Shown one piece after another: positions 49,092 through 60,539 of a stretch of DNA of 64,000 nt. Position numbers and translations under genes: made by a program. Source of the DNA: Fimbriimonadaceae bacterium (GTDB taxonomy: Bacteria; Armatimonadota; Fimbriimonadia; Fimbriimonadales; Fimbriimonadaceae); contig JAMLGR010000009.1 of NCBI GenBank assembly GCA_023957775.1, forward strand, positions 81,123 to 145,122. The letters run 5' to 3'. Each line of letters starts with the position of its first letter. The first letter of the stretch is position 1. The notes beneath the pieces were generated by a model that searched no databases, had not been told where the DNA came from, and worked only from the letters and a program-made list of their open reading frames with translations.

Positions 49092-51400
49092 TTCCCACGC
49101 ACCACTCGCGCCCCGAACACTCCGCCTGCGGTGGTCCTCTTCCTAGCCTGGATGCGGACGAGGCACTGCACCTTCCCGTCGGTAAGCGAACGTGGCATCG
49201 GATAGTCGACGTCCACGAACTTCCCGGGAGCGGGCTGTTCCAGCTTCTGCGCGGCGATCACGTTTCCATCCACCAAGATGTCGAACTCGCGGTTCCCGCC
49301 GTCTCCGCCCCAATAGGTCAGCACGAGCGTGTTGGCGGCAGACCCGTCCACGCGCATCGTGAACGCGAACCACCCCTCGTCCCACGCGTGGCGCCACTTT
49401 CGCCCTCCGAAGTCCCCGACCGACGTCTTCTCTCCCTCCAGTCCGTGGTCCCGTTCGGGCTGCATCTCGCCCAGGGCCAAGGTGTCCACGGTTCGCGCCT
49501 CCAACTCCGCGCGGCGCTTCTCCTCCTGGCGGTACTCGGCCTCGCGCGCCGACCACTTCGCCGCGTCGAACACGTCCCAGTAGACCGAGTAGCGCTCGCG
49601 CTGCACGGCGAAAAACGGCAGGAACATGAGGTCGTCGGGTCGGACCGAGCCCTTGCTGCGAAACGCCAAGGCCGGTCCCGGCCGTCGTTCCAGCCACGTT
49701 TGCGGGTCGTGCGCAGGGGGCAGCAGCACGGGGGTCTTCGCCTCCGCGCCCGCCCCGCTGGGCCAGATGCCCGCGAGAACAAGCGGTCCGTAGAACAACG
49801 CGACGCGATCGGGATTGTCCGGCATGGACTCCGTTCGGACCTCGGCGGGAATCTCCACACGCAGCACGTCTCCCGACTTCCACACCCGATCGACCGTCAG
49901 GAATGTCCCGGCCTTTCCGGTGCCCACGGTGTCGGTCCCGATTCGGGCCGTGACCGGTCCCGATGCCCACCCCGGGCAACGAATCTTCAGGGCAAAACCC
50001 TTGGGCGCGCCACCTTCGACCTTCAACGTGATCGAAGTGGGGGGCACGGTGGCCTCCTGCCGCAAGGTCACGCCTTTGGCCTTCCACTCCACGGTGCTCG
50101 AGACGAACTGGTTCACGATCAGCGCGTCGCCGCTTTCAAAGTAGAGCCCCGCCCCGTAGCGCGCGGCGTTCTCCATACCGGTCCCGTGGCAACACGTGAA
50201 GGTGTCTTCCGGCGAGCTGAACGTCTTCCGCGCACCGGGTTGCAGCGGCACGAAGTAGCACGTCATGCCGGTCGCGTGGTTCTGCGAGCCGAGGATGTGG
50301 TTCCAGAGCGCCCGCTCGTAGAAGTCGCCCTCTTCGACGCTCGGCGACCAGGCGAAGAGATGCTCGGTGAGCTTGAGCATGTTGTACGTGTTGCACGTCT
50401 CGCACGTGTTCGGCCCCAATCGATCGCTTAGCTTCCCCGGCGGGCCGAAATACTCGCCGAAGCCGTGGCCCCCGATCGCATACGTGTGGTCGTGCACCAC
50501 CTGCTCCCAGAAGAACTCGGCGGCGCGTTCCTGCGGGGCGGCGCCGGTGAGTTCGTAAAGGCGCGCCTCGCCGATCACTTTGGGAATCTGCGTGTTGCCG
50601 TGGAGGCCCGCCAGCTTCGGCTCCCGGCGCTCCAACGGCCCCATCACGGCGTCGTGGTGGAACTTGAGCGCCAGGTCGAGATACTTCTTCTCGCCCGTGC
50701 GGGAAGAGAGTTCGGCGAGCGACTCCGCGATGCCCCCGTGCTCGCACGCCAGCATCGTCTGCCACTGCGCCGGAGTGAGTTCGCGGGTGACGTTGATCGC
50801 CCAATCGCCGAGTTTGCGGGCGATCGCGAGGGCCTGGGGGCGTTCGCACCATCGGTGTACGTCGAGCAGTCCCGCCATCAGTTTGTGCTGCGTGTACCAC
50901 GGCACCCAGAGGCCGTTGAGGTCGAACCCCTTGCTGCGGATGTCGCCCTTCCGGATCTCTTCGAAGACCCGCACGATGTCGGGAACTCCCGACACCAAGC
51001 CGTCCGAACGCTGGTCCTGGCACCGCTGCAGTTCGGCGAGCAGCGTGTCGACCTTCTCCAGGAGCTTCGGGTCGCCCGTCGAGGCGAACATCTGGGCGCA
51101 TGCGGAGAGATAGTGGCCGGTGGAGTGGCCGGAGATCGTGTCCCGTTCCCACCCGCCGTACATCTCGCCCTTCGTCGGGAGACCCGCGTTCAGATAGAAC
51201 CGGTGCAGCAGCCGATGGGGATCCAACGTGAGCAGGTAGCGGTGGTCCGCCTCCATCGCCTCCTGAAAGGGTCCCGGCAACAAGCGCACCGCCGAGAGCG
51301 GGAGGGCACGAGCCTTCGGGGTCGGGGGAGTGCTTTGCATGGTGCTGGTGGCCAACGCGGCCAGGACAAGCGGCAACATCGCCATGATTGACTCTAGCAT
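49076..51400 (-). CDS. GH127 beta-L-arabinofuranosidase-family glycoside hydrolase (DUF1680)
   Basis: 774 residues. A hydrophobic leader ([20 protein letters not shown]) suggests export; the start is ATG 51398-51400 or the internal ATG at 51385. The (alpha/alpha)6 catalytic domain has [20 protein letters not shown] near 82-101 and the zinc-thiolate active site of GH127: Glu334 and Cys336 in CETC, Cys403-Cys404 in [10 protein letters not shown]. In characterised HypBA1 a cysteine of this pair is the nucleophile. A beta-sandwich part follows, ending in a further C-terminal domain. It would release L-arabinofuranose from plant or AGP-type glycans. It faces a YtfQ-type binding protein gene only 36 bp away, and araBD-type genes follow, making arabinose its likely product. 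Confidence 0.93.
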   Translation of the reverse strand: MLESIMAMLPLVLAALATSTMQSTPPTPKARALPLSAVRLLPGPFQEAMEADHRYLLTLDPHRLLHRFYLNAGLPTKGEMYGGWERDTISGHSTGHYLSACAQMFASTGDPKLLEKVDTLLAELQRCQDQRSDGLVSGVPDIVRVFEEIRKGDIRSKGFDLNGLWVPWYTQHKLMAGLLDVHRWCERPQALAIARKLGDWAINVTRELTPAQWQTMLACEHGGIAESLAELSSRTGEKKYLDLALKFHHDAVMGPLERREPKLAGLHGNTQIPKVIGEARLYELTGAAPQERAAEFFWEQVVHDHTYAIGGHGFGEYFGPPGKLSDRLGPNTCETCNTYNMLKLTEHLFAWSPSVEEGDFYERALWNHILGSQNHATGMTCYFVPLQPGARKTFSSPEDTFTCCHGTGMENAARYGAGLYFESGDALIVNQFVSSTVEWKAKGVTLRQEATVPPTSITLKVEGGAPKGFALKIRCPGWASGPVTARIGTDTVGTGKAGTFLTVDRVWKSGDVLRVEIPAEVRTESMPDNPDRVALFYGPLVLAGIWPSGAGAEAKTPVLLPPAHDPQTWLERRPGPALAFRSKGSVRPDDLMFLPFFAVQRERYSVYWDVFDAAKWSAREAEYRQEEKRRAELEARTVDTLALGEMQPERDHGLEGEKTSVGDFGGRKWRHAWDEGWFAFTMRVDGSAANTLVLTYWGGDGGNREFDILVDGNVIAAQKLEQPAPGKFVDVDYPMPRSLTDGKVQCLVRIQARKRTTAGGVFGARVVRGKEHAR

Positions 51401-51436
51401 GGCTTCCCCAGCCCCGGGGAGTGATAGTATTGAAGC

Positions 51437-52453
51437 GTGATGAAAAGAGCATGGGGATTGTTCGCGGCGCTGGCGTGCGTCGCTTGGTTGGCGGCCGGCT
51501 GTGCGCCCGATTCGAAAGTCGTCGATAAGCAAAACGGGACCGATGCGACGAGTGCAGGCGCGTCCGAGACATCGACTCTCAAAGGGGTCGTCGTGGGGTT
51601 CAGCCAAATCGGCGCCGAGAGCGACTGGCGCGCGGCGAACACCGAGTCGATCAAGTCGGAGGCGGCGGCTCGCGGGGTGGACCTCAAGTTCTCCGACGCC
51701 CAGCAGAAGCAGGAGAACCAGATCAAGGCCATCAAGAGCTTCATCACCCAGGGCGTGGACGTAATCGCGTTCTCTCCCGTGGTGGAGACCGGGTGGGAGC
51801 CCGTGCTGCGCGAGGCCAAAGAGGCAGGCATTCCCGTCATCGTCTCGGACCGGCGCCCCGACGTCCCGGAGGATCTTTACGTGACGTTCATCGGCTCCGA
51901 CTTCATCGAAGAGGGCCGCATGGCCGCCGAGTGGCTCGCCAAGAAGATGGACGGCAAGGCCGTGATCGCCGAACTGCAGGGGACGCCCGGCAGCGCCCCG
52001 GCCAACGACAGAAAGAAGGGATTTGAAGAGGTGCTGAGAGATCACCCGGGCATGCAGATCGTCTTCTCCCAGACGGGCGACTTCACGCGCGCGAAGGGCA
52101 AGGAGGTCATGGAAGCCCTGCTCAAGAGTCCCGAAGGCAAGAAGATCAACGCCCTTTACGCGCACAACGACGACATGGCCCTCGGCGCGATCCAGGCGAT
52201 CGAGGAAGCGGGTCTGAAGCCCGGCAAGGACATCGTGATCGTGTCGATCGACGGGGTCAAGGCGGCGTTCGAAGCGATGATCGCGGGCAAGATCAACTGC
52301 ACGGTGGAGTGCAACCCCCTCCTCGGCCCACCCCTGTTCGACGCGATCGAAGCGGTGCTCGCCGGGAAGCAGCTTCCTAAGCGCACGATCATCAAGGACG
52401 GCATCTTCGACCAGTCCGTCGCCGCCGCCGAGCTGCCCAATCGGAAGTATTGA
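51437..52453 (+). CDS. ytfQ: YtfQ-like sugar ABC binding lipoprotein (galactofuranose/arabinofuranose type)
   Basis: 338 residues from GTG 51437 or the adjacent ATG 51440. Lipoprotein signal [22 protein letters not shown] and a Ser/Thr linker, then a type I periplasmic binding fold: [20 protein letters not shown], the YtfQ hallmark, and [41 protein letters not shown]. coli YtfQ binds furanose sugars such as galactofuranose and arabinofuranose. The matching ABC ATPase and permeases are at 57043-60505. The stop overlaps the next start, coupling it to a PhyH-type dioxygenase. Very likely the substrate receptor of the arabinose locus. Confidence 0.92.
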   Translation: MMKRAWGLFAALACVAWLAAGCAPDSKVVDKQNGTDATSAGASETSTLKGVVVGFSQIGAESDWRAANTESIKSEAAARGVDLKFSDAQQKQENQIKAIKSFITQGVDVIAFSPVVETGWEPVLREAKEAGIPVIVSDRRPDVPEDLYVTFIGSDFIEEGRMAAEWLAKKMDGKAVIAELQGTPGSAPANDRKKGFEEVLRDHPGMQIVFSQTGDFTRAKGKEVMEALLKSPEGKKINALYAHNDDMALGAIQAIEEAGLKPGKDIVIVSIDGVKAAFEAMIAGKINCTVECNPLLGPPLFDAIEAVLAGKQLPKRTIIKDGIFDQSVAAAELPNRKY

Positions 52454-53178
52454 AAGTGTTGAGGGGGTTGGCGGAGGCTTACGCGCGTGACGGCTATGCC
52501 ATCGCGCGTGGCGTAATCGACGCGGATCTGGCGGGGGAAGCCGTCGAGCACTGCCGGTGGCTGATGGCCAAACACCCCGAGTTGCGGCCCGAGGATTTGG
52601 GTCATACGCTGGTGCCGAACGATCCCTTCTGGGTCCGCCTCGTCTCCGATGATCGCCTTCTGGATGTGGCCCAGGAGTTCATCGGACCGAACATCGCCCT
52701 CTTCGCCAGCCACTACATCGTCAAGGCCCCCCGCACGGGACGCCCCGTGCTGTGGCACCAAGACGGGAGCTACTGGCCGCTCGATCCCATGGAGGTCGTC
52801 ACGCTGTGGCTGGCGTGCGGCCCGGCCACCCGCGCCAACGGGTGCATGAAGGTCATCCCCGGCACGCAGCACCTCTCCCTCCAGGAGATGCGCGAGAACT
52901 CGGAGGTCGACAGCGTGCTCCACTCCGAGATCGACCCGACCCTGGTCGACGCCTCCAAGGAGGTCTATCTCGAGCTAGAACCTGGAGACGTGTCGATCCA
53001 CCACCCGAACGTCATCCACGGCTCAGGCCCGAACCACTCGGATCAGTGGCGGTTTGGGCTTACCATCCGCTACATACCGACTTCGACGAGGATCACCGTT
53101 CCCGAAGCTGGGTGCCCCTTCTTGCTGCGCGGCGAGGCCGTCCCCGGCGTCAACACCTATCTCCCGCGGCCGGGCTAG
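52450..53178 (+). CDS. PhyH-family Fe(II)/2-oxoglutarate dioxygenase
   Basis: 242 residues with an overlapping TTG start (TTGA at 52450-52453). The cupin core carries the metal triad HxD...H: His103 and Asp105 in [10 protein letters not shown] and His190 in [10 protein letters not shown]; Arg207 in [10 protein letters not shown] suits the 2-oxoglutarate carboxylate. Phytanoyl-CoA dioxygenase-like proteins hydroxylate diverse small molecules. Its coupling to a furanose-binding protein and its place between arabinose genes are unusual; it may modify an arabinose-derived or host-plant compound, but nothing in the sequence fixes the substrate. A heptamer repeat follows the stop. Confidence 0.88.
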   Translation: MKVLRGLAEAYARDGYAIARGVIDADLAGEAVEHCRWLMAKHPELRPEDLGHTLVPNDPFWVRLVSDDRLLDVAQEFIGPNIALFASHYIVKAPRTGRPVLWHQDGSYWPLDPMEVVTLWLACGPATRANGCMKVIPGTQHLSLQEMRENSEVDSVLHSEIDPTLVDASKEVYLELEPGDVSIHHPNVIHGSGPNHSDQWRFGLTIRYIPTSTRITVPEAGCPFLLRGEAVPGVNTYLPRPG

Positions 53179-53180
53179 AG

Positions 53181-53248
53181 TCGTTTGTCGTCTTTCGTTT
53201 GTCGTTTGTCGGGGAGAGGCCATAGGCGACAGACGATAGACGATCACC
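53181..53248. repeat. Heptamer-periodic TCGTTTG spacer repeat, copy 2
   Basis: Units TCGTTTG TCGTCTT TCGTTTG TCGTTTG TCGGGGA, then a partly reverse-complementary part with GGCGACAGACGATAGACGATC. This is the same family and same internal order as the element at 3617-3691. It fills the convergent gap between the PhyH gene and araD. Confidence 0.65.
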
Positions 53249-53930
53249 GACTCCCGGGCTGTCCGTAGCGGTTCTGATAGCGGTCCCACCATTTGTCCAC
53301 CTCGGCGGGGTCGAGGGGAAGCGGCGTGCCGAGCTGCCGCGCCAGGAACACGGTCTTCGCAACATCCTCGACCATCACGGCGGCCTTCAGGGCCGCCGCG
53401 GGCGAAGGGCCCCAGGCGAACACGCCGTGGTTGGCGAGCAAGATCGCGGGCGCCCGGGCCGTCCGGTGCGCGAGGATCGCCTCGCCGATGTGCTCGCCCT
53501 CGTTGTCCACGTAAGGAGCGCAGGGGATCTCGCCCCCGAACTCGTCCGCAATCGCCGTGAGCACAGGCGGGATCGACAACCGGCACGCGGCGAACGCGGT
53601 GGCGTAGTTGCTGTGGGTGTGCACCACGCTACGGACGCCCTCCAGATTCCGGTACAGAAACAGGTGGTGCGGGAGGTCCACGCTCGGACGTGCCTGCCCC
53701 GCAGCGGACTCGCCGGTCGCGAGGTCCACCACGACGAGCGCATCCGGCTCCAAGGTCTCGTAATCGCTCCCCGATGGCTTGATCACGACCCGTCCAGACG
53801 CCTCGTCGAAGCCGCTGACATTGCCCGAATGCATCGTGACCAGCCCCGCAACCGGCAGCGCCCGGTTCGCCTCGCATACCGCTCGCTTCAGGACTTCGAA
53901 GGCGCTGGAGCGATCGTTAGGCCCGCTCAC
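53244..53930 (-). CDS. araD: L-ribulose-5-phosphate 4-epimerase
   Basis: 228 residues, normal length. AraD converts L-ribulose-5-phosphate to D-xylulose-5-phosphate, the last arabinose-specific step. Class II aldolase/epimerase metal ligands are visible: His104 and His106 in VVHTHSNYAT and His168 in LANHGVFAWG; GNVSGFD and KPSGSDYETL near 36-60 bind phosphate. The GTG start (53928-53930) overlaps the TGA of araB, the third gene of an isomerase-araB-araD operon. Identification is secure. Confidence 0.95.
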   Translation of the reverse strand: MSGPNDRSSAFEVLKRAVCEANRALPVAGLVTMHSGNVSGFDEASGRVVIKPSGSDYETLEPDALVVVDLATGESAAGQARPSVDLPHHLFLYRNLEGVRSVVHTHSNYATAFAACRLSIPPVLTAIADEFGGEIPCAPYVDNEGEHIGEAILAHRTARAPAILLANHGVFAWGPSPAAALKAAVMVEDVAKTVFLARQLGTPLPLDPAEVDKWWDRYQNRYGQPGSR

Positions 53931-55582
53931 GCCTGGACCTCACGGCGGATCGAGCCCAGCTCCTTCATCACGCCCGAGAGGTCCACCGTCTCCACTCCCC
54001 CGAACGCGTCGTGTAACGATCGATATAGACCGTATAGCCTGTCATACAGCTCGACGGCGCCCTCTGCAGGTTCGTACGCTTCGGGGCGAACGCCCGTCAT
54101 GGCATCGATGGCCGCGAGGAAATCGGGGTGCGCGCCCCCGGCCACGGCGCCCGCGATCGCCGCACCCAACGCGCAGGTTTGCGCCGAGCGGCTCGTCTTG
54201 ATCGGCATCCCGCAGACGTCGGCGTAGATCTGCATGGTCAGCGGGCTCTTCTCGGCGATGCCTCCGCACACCACGATCTCGTCGATCGGGACGTCGGCCT
54301 CTCGGATCCGTTCGATGATCACGCGGGCGCCGAACGCTGTCGCCTCGATGAGCGCCCGGTAGATCTCGCCCACTGTCGTGTGCAGCGTCTGCCCCACGAG
54401 CAGCCCCGTGAGATGCGGGTCCACCAGAACCGTGCGGTTCCCGTTGTTCCAGTCGAGCGCGAGCAGACCGCTCTGCCCCGGCGCGAGACCCGCGGCCTCC
54501 GCCGCCAGGGGCTCGTGGCGTCCATCGCCCAACTTCTGCGCGCACCAATTGAACAGGTCCCCCACCGCAGATTGGCCCGCCTCGATCCCGACCATGCCGG
54601 GGATCACGGACCCGGGCACGACGCCGCACACGCCGGCGATGTCCGGGGTGTCCTCCCCGCCCACCATGATGTCGCACGTGCTCGTACCCATGATCTTCAC
54701 GAGCGTGCCCGGGCGCACGCCGCTGCCCACGGCTCCCAGATGGGCGTCGAACGCCCCGACTGAAACCGGGATCCCGCCCGGCAGCCCCACTTGTTCCGCC
54801 AGGACGGGGTCCAATCCTCCGGCCCGCGTCCCCGCCGGAACCGCGCGGTCGTAAAGCCGAGCGCGCAGCTCGCCCATTCGGGGGTCCAGCTCGGCGAGGA
54901 ACTCCTTCGAGGGCAATCCCCCCCAATCGGGGTGGTACATCGCCTTGTGCCCTGCCGCACACACCCCCCGGGGAATCCCCGCGGCCGAATGGACGCCGCA
55001 CAGCCACGCCGGAATCCAGTCCTGCGCCTCGACCCACGTGTGGGTGGCCGCGAAGACGTACGGTGCGCTCCGCAGGCACTTCAAGACCTTCGACCAGAAC
55101 CACTCGGACGAGTACGTGCCGCCGCACTTCGAGAGGTACGGTTCGCCGCGCGCCTCCGCCAAGCGCGTGATCTCCTCCGCTTCGGCGTGCGCGGTGTGGT
55201 CCTTCCACAGCCACGCAAAGGCGTGCACGTTGTCTTTGAACTCGTCGTGCAATGCAAGCGGAATGGCCACCTCGTCGACGGGCAGAGGCGTCGATCCCGT
55301 CGTGTCCACACCGATGCCCACCAGCCGCCCCGGCGAGAACTGGGGATCTCCGGCAGCCTTCGCCAACGCTCCCTTCACCGCCTCGAAAAATCCGTCCATC
55401 CAATCCTGGGGGTGCTGGCGGGCCAGGTGGGGATTCCCCGGTTCGAGCCAGACCCCATGGTCGCCCGTCGCGTACTCCCACACGGCCGTGCCGAGTTCTC
55501 GCCCGTCCGCCACGTCCACGATCAGCGCGCGCACGCTGTTGGTTCCGTAATCGAGGCCCAAGGCAAATCGAGGCTCATCCAT
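53927..55582 (-). CDS. araB: L-ribulokinase
   Basis: 551 residues, the size of long-type AraB. It phosphorylates L-ribulose with ATP. The FGGY N-terminal signature LGLDYGTNSVRALIVDVADG, the GVDTTGSTPLPVD motif, HPDWGGLPSKEFLAELDP and TSTCDIMVG (phosphate/ATP region) fit ribulokinase well; the second domain carries GGIAEKSPLTMQIYADVCG. It starts inside the end of the isomerase gene (8-bp overlap) and ends overlapping araD. Identification is secure. Confidence 0.95.
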   Translation of the reverse strand: MDEPRFALGLDYGTNSVRALIVDVADGRELGTAVWEYATGDHGVWLEPGNPHLARQHPQDWMDGFFEAVKGALAKAAGDPQFSPGRLVGIGVDTTGSTPLPVDEVAIPLALHDEFKDNVHAFAWLWKDHTAHAEAEEITRLAEARGEPYLSKCGGTYSSEWFWSKVLKCLRSAPYVFAATHTWVEAQDWIPAWLCGVHSAAGIPRGVCAAGHKAMYHPDWGGLPSKEFLAELDPRMGELRARLYDRAVPAGTRAGGLDPVLAEQVGLPGGIPVSVGAFDAHLGAVGSGVRPGTLVKIMGTSTCDIMVGGEDTPDIAGVCGVVPGSVIPGMVGIEAGQSAVGDLFNWCAQKLGDGRHEPLAAEAAGLAPGQSGLLALDWNNGNRTVLVDPHLTGLLVGQTLHTTVGEIYRALIEATAFGARVIIERIREADVPIDEIVVCGGIAEKSPLTMQIYADVCGMPIKTSRSAQTCALGAAIAGAVAGGAHPDFLAAIDAMTGVRPEAYEPAEGAVELYDRLYGLYRSLHDAFGGVETVDLSGVMKELGSIRREVQA

Positions 55583-56984
55583 GGTGGTAGACGCTCCATC
55601 CCAGATAGTTCTCCATCGCCTCGACCACCGCCTCGGCGACTTCGGAAAGGTTGAACGCGACGTGGTGCTCGAATCCGTTCTGGCAGATGAACTGCAGGAG
55701 CTCCTGCATCCGCTCGATCCGCACGACCCCGTAGCCGCCGAAGGTCTGCAGCAGGTCGTCGGTCAGGGTCCCCTCCCCGACGTAGGCGCAGATCCGGCCG
55801 TTCACGTCGTCGGTCGACACGCGGCAGAACGTGAAGGGCCCGCCCCGCATCCGTCCCACGATGGTGCCGAACGTGTTCTCCTTGCCGACGGTCCCCGCGA
55901 TGATCTCCTGGAAGTCCATCCGCTGCTCGGCGAACACCGACTTGGGCAGGTTGGAGCAGTGGAACACCACGGCCTTGTCGGGATCGTCGCCAAAGTTGTT
56001 GTTCCAATCCAGCAGGGCCGAGGGTTGTCCCGAAGCGCACTGGAGGGCGTACATCCCGACGACCCCGGCGACATCGGTCTCGCACGCGCTCGCCATCAGC
56101 CGGTCCGACATCATGGACATCAGCGTGCAGGGCACGACTCCGTAGAACTCCTCGAGGGCGGTCCAGCACTGGATCGCCGTGGCGTCGATCTCGGCCTCCG
56201 CGGTCCAGCGATCGATCGCCACGCCGAGGCGCGCCATCTTGTCTAGGCTCTCGTCCGGGATTCCCTCGGTCTCGGTGTACTCCCGAATGCGGTCGAGCTT
56301 CTCCCGTACCTGGGCGTCGTCCGAGCCGAGGCGGTTGGCCCATCCCAGCACCTCGGAAAGGTCCAACGTCTCGACCGTGATGCCGCTCGCCTCGAGCAGC
56401 TTCTCGCTGTAGCGCACGGTGTTGAACGCCGTGGGACGTGCCCCGATCGCGCCGATCCTCGCGCGCCTCAGCCCCTTGACCGTGCGGCACACAGCGCCGA
56501 ACCGGCGAAGATCCGCGCGGAACTCGGCGGTGTCTGGAGGCACCGTGTGGCGGTGCGTGAGGCTGAACGGAATCCCGTACTGGCGCAGGTTGTTGCAGAC
56601 CGACATCTTCCCGCAGAAGCTGTCGCGTCTGTCCGCGATCGACATGCGCTTCGCCTCGTCCCCGAACGCGTGGACCAGCACCGGCACGCCGAGCTCGGCG
56701 AAGCGAAGCGTGTTGGCCACGGCGCGCTCGTCGCCGAAGTTGGGCAGGGTCACCAGCACGCCGTCGATCCGGTCGCGATGCGCGCGAAACAGCTCCGCGC
56801 ACGCGCGCGCGTCGGCCAGGGATTCGACCGATCCGAATTGGCGCGCGGTAACGGGGAGCACCACCACGTCGAATCCCTCGGCGGCAAGGACGTCGATCAC
56901 CTGCCGACGCCCCTCCTCGCAAAGGTGGGTGGGGAAGAAACCGCGATTGCCGACCAGGACTCCGAGCGTTGTCTTCTTGTTCAT
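55575..56984 (-). CDS. L-fucose/L-arabinose isomerase-family protein (COG2407-like), presumed arabinose isomerase
   Basis: 469 residues from ATG 56982-56984 (MNKKTTLGVLVGNRGFFPTH). It is not canonical AraA but belongs to the fucose/arabinose isomerase superfamily: the C-terminal catalytic part shows Glu in ACETDVAGVVGM, Asp in ALLDWNNNFGD and His in VVFHCSNLPKS, a metal-site arrangement like FucI relatives. An N-terminal Rossmann-like half (VIDVLAAEGFDVVVLPVTAR; VLVTLPNFGDERAVANTLRF) is typical of this group. As the first gene of an araB-araD operon it most likely makes L-ribulose from L-arabinose, replacing AraA; fucose or another aldose is possible. A palindromic site lies in the 58-bp divergent gap upstream. 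Confidence 0.87.
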   Translation of the reverse strand: MNKKTTLGVLVGNRGFFPTHLCEEGRRQVIDVLAAEGFDVVVLPVTARQFGSVESLADARACAELFRAHRDRIDGVLVTLPNFGDERAVANTLRFAELGVPVLVHAFGDEAKRMSIADRRDSFCGKMSVCNNLRQYGIPFSLTHRHTVPPDTAEFRADLRRFGAVCRTVKGLRRARIGAIGARPTAFNTVRYSEKLLEASGITVETLDLSEVLGWANRLGSDDAQVREKLDRIREYTETEGIPDESLDKMARLGVAIDRWTAEAEIDATAIQCWTALEEFYGVVPCTLMSMMSDRLMASACETDVAGVVGMYALQCASGQPSALLDWNNNFGDDPDKAVVFHCSNLPKSVFAEQRMDFQEIIAGTVGKENTFGTIVGRMRGGPFTFCRVSTDDVNGRICAYVGEGTLTDDLLQTFGGYGVVRIERMQELLQFICQNGFEHHVAFNLSEVAEAVVEAMENYLGWSVYHHG

Positions 56985-57023
56985 GCCGTACGATCCCATT
57001 TCGGGGGCCGAACCGCGCTCTCC

Positions 57024-57037
57024 TTGTTTGCAAGCAA
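57024..57037. promoter_or_regulatory. Candidate operator in araisomerase/ABC divergent promoter
   Basis: TTGTTTGCAAGCAA is a 14-bp palindrome around a TTGCAA centre with one mismatched pair, resembling half-site patterns of LacI-family sugar repressors. It sits in the 58-bp gap between two divergent arabinose operons, 6 bp before the ABC gene start, so one repressor could control both. The regulator gene is not in the window. Confidence 0.5.
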
Positions 57038-57042
57038 CTACA

Positions 57043-58535
<1,493 letters not shown>

Positions 58536-58539
<4 letters not shown>

Positions 58540-59546
58540 AGCGTCTCGACGCCCGCCTGCTTTGGCCGCTGGCCGCGCTCGGGGCTGTTTTGGCCTTCAA
58601 CCTCGTGGCCACGCCGGGCTTTTTCGACCTCGCCGTTCGGGACGGCCGGCTCTACGGGAGTCTGGTCGACGTCGTGAATCGTGCGGTTCCGGTTCTCCTA
58701 CTCGGCTTCGGCATGACGCTCGTGATCGCCACGGCGGGCGTCGACCTCTCGGTCGGGGCCGTGATGGCCATCGCCGGCGCTGTCGCCGCGTGCCTGATCG
58801 TGCGGCCGGAGGGATGCGTGTTGAACGCGTTGCCCGTGCACTCGCTTGCGGGCATCGTGGCGGTCTCGCTCGGGGTGGCCTTGCTCTGCGGGGTGTTCAA
58901 CGGGCTGTTGGTGGCCGTATTCCGAATTCAACCGATCGTGGCGACGCTGCTGCTGATGGTCGCCGGCCGAGGGATCGCGCAGCTTCTCACCAACGGACAG
59001 ATCGTGACGTTCCAGTCTCCCGCCTTTGGCGCGATCGGTTCCGGGGCCACGCTGGGGGTTCCCAACCCTGTTTGGATCGCGGCGTGCGTGTTCGGCGTCG
59101 GCGGGTTGCTGGTGCGCGGGACGGCCTACGGGATGTTCGTCGAAGCCGTGGGGAGCAACCCGGTGGCCAGCCGGCTCTCGGGCATCGATGCGCGGGGCGT
59201 GAAGATGGCGGCCTACGCGGTGTGCGCCGTGTGCGCAGGCATCGCGGGCTTGATCGCTGCGGCCGACATCCGCGCCGCGGACGCCAACAACGCGGGCTTG
59301 TATCTCGAGCTCGACGCGATCCTCGCGGTCAGCGTCGGCGGCACCTCGCTCGCGGGAGGGCGTTTCTCGCTCGTCGGCACGATTCTCGGCGCGCTGCTGA
59401 TGCAGGCGCTTGCGACGACAATCTTCACGCGCGGCGTGTCCGCCGAGGGCACCCTCGTGTTGAAGGCGCTGGTCGTCGTCGCCGTGTGCGTCCTCCAGTC
59501 GGGCCCGCTCAAGCGCCCTCGGCGCGCGGAGGCGCGGCGCGCATGA
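58536..59546 (+). CDS. ytfT: Sugar ABC importer permease (YtfT-like)
   Basis: 336 residues from GTG 58536, overlapping the ATPase stop. About eight to ten hydrophobic helices; the BPD_transp_2 signature GMTLVIATAGVDLSVGAVMA is near residues 60-79, and AVSVGGTSLAGGRFSLVGT in the C-terminal half is the conserved EAA-like loop of ribose-type permeases. It pairs with the next protein to form a heterodimeric inner-membrane channel. The C-terminus is strongly basic (KRPRRAEARRA). Overlaps yjfF by 4 bp (ATGA). Confidence 0.92.
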
Positions 59547-60505
59547 AGGAGTGGCTCCCCACCGCGGTCACCGCCGCGGTATGGCTCGTGCTCTTCCTCA
59601 CCGGAGCGCTGCTGTTCGACGGGTTCCTCTCCGCGCGCGTGTTCTTCAACCTTCTATCCGACAACGCCTTTCTTGGCGTGATTGCCGTCGGGCTCACGTT
59701 CGTGATCCTGTCGGGCGGCATCGACCTCTCGGTGGGGTCGATGGTGGGGTGCACGGGCATCCTCACGGCGACGCTGATCGAGTGGCGCGGATGGCCGCCC
59801 TTCGCGGCGATCGGCGCCGCGTTGGGGTTTGGCGCGCTGATCGGACTGGGCCACGGCGTGCTGATCCACCGCTACAAGCTCCAGCCGTTTCTGGCCACTT
59901 TGGCGGGTCTGTTCTTCTGTCGCGGCGTCGGCCTTTGGATCAGCAAGGAGTCGGTCACGATCAAGCACCCGCTCTTTACGGACATGGCGTCGTTCTCGGT
60001 CCGGCTGCCCGGGAAGGCATCGCTCAGCCTGGGTTCGATCGTGCTCCTGGTGGTGCTCCTCCTCGGCGTCGCGGCGGCCCGGCGGACCCTTTTCGGGCGC
60101 ACGGCCTACGCGATCGGGGGCGGGGAGGGTTCCGCGCTTCTCATGGGCCTCCCAGTGGGACGGGTCAAGGTGGGAATCTACGTGCTGAGCGGAGTGCTGG
60201 CCGCGCTCGGCGGCGTGTTGTTCGCGCTCTACACCTCGTCGGGGAACGCCATCGCCGGCACCTCGATGGAGTTGGACGCGATCGCGGCGGTCGTGATCGG
60301 CGGAACGTTGCTCTCAGGGGGCTACGGATCGGTGTTCGGCTCGTTCATGGGCGTGCTGATCCTCGGCACGATCCAGACCCTGATCAGCTTCCAGGGCACC
60401 CTCAGCTCCTGGTGGACGAAGATCTTCATCGGCGCCCTGCTGCTGGCGTTCATCGCCATGCAGCGGGGGATCGAGGGCGGTCTGAAGGTGCGCGCCAAGC
60501 CGTAG
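59543..60505 (+). CDS. yjfF: Sugar ABC importer permease (YjfF-like)
   Basis: 320 residues from ATG 59543. Hydrophobic throughout; BPD_transp_2 signatures GLTFVILSGGIDLSVGSMVG near 48-67 and AVVIGGTLLSGGYGSVFGSF near the end. LHGVL/RYKLQPFLATLAGLFFCRGV shows the typical YjfF mid-region. Last gene of the ytfR-ytfT-yjfF-type operon; a half copy of the CACGCCCG repeat follows. Together with the YtfT- and YtfR-like proteins it forms a furanose-type importer. Confidence 0.92.
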   Translation: MKEWLPTAVTAAVWLVLFLTGALLFDGFLSARVFFNLLSDNAFLGVIAVGLTFVILSGGIDLSVGSMVGCTGILTATLIEWRGWPPFAAIGAALGFGALIGLGHGVLIHRYKLQPFLATLAGLFFCRGVGLWISKESVTIKHPLFTDMASFSVRLPGKASLSLGSIVLLVVLLLGVAAARRTLFGRTAYAIGGGEGSALLMGLPVGRVKVGIYVLSGVLAALGGVLFALYTSSGNAIAGTSMELDAIAAVVIGGTLLSGGYGSVFGSFMGVLILGTIQTLISFQGTLSSWWTKIFIGALLLAFIAMQRGIEGGLKVRAKP

Positions 60506-60516
60506 TTTCGCCATCG

Positions 60517-60530
60517 GGTGCCACGCCCGC
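60517..60530. repeat. CACGCCCG repeat, half copy
   Basis: GGTGCCACGCCCGC matches the left arm of the copies at 47192 and 49062, but the right arm is degenerate (ACGTCTTACGCCCG follows in the same orientation). It sits between convergent gene ends. Confidence 0.5.
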
Positions 60531-60539
60531 GCGAACGTC

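Noticed and set aside
48889..49098. N-terminal extension of the glycosyltransferase through the CCTTNNN array
   Set aside because: The open frame exists because the heptamer lacks stops in all minus frames; the GT2 fold begins exactly at MKITAIVPTYNE.
49143..50087. Second frame inside the GH127 gene
   Set aside because: A shadow in another frame; the GH127 frame carries all active-site residues without interruption.
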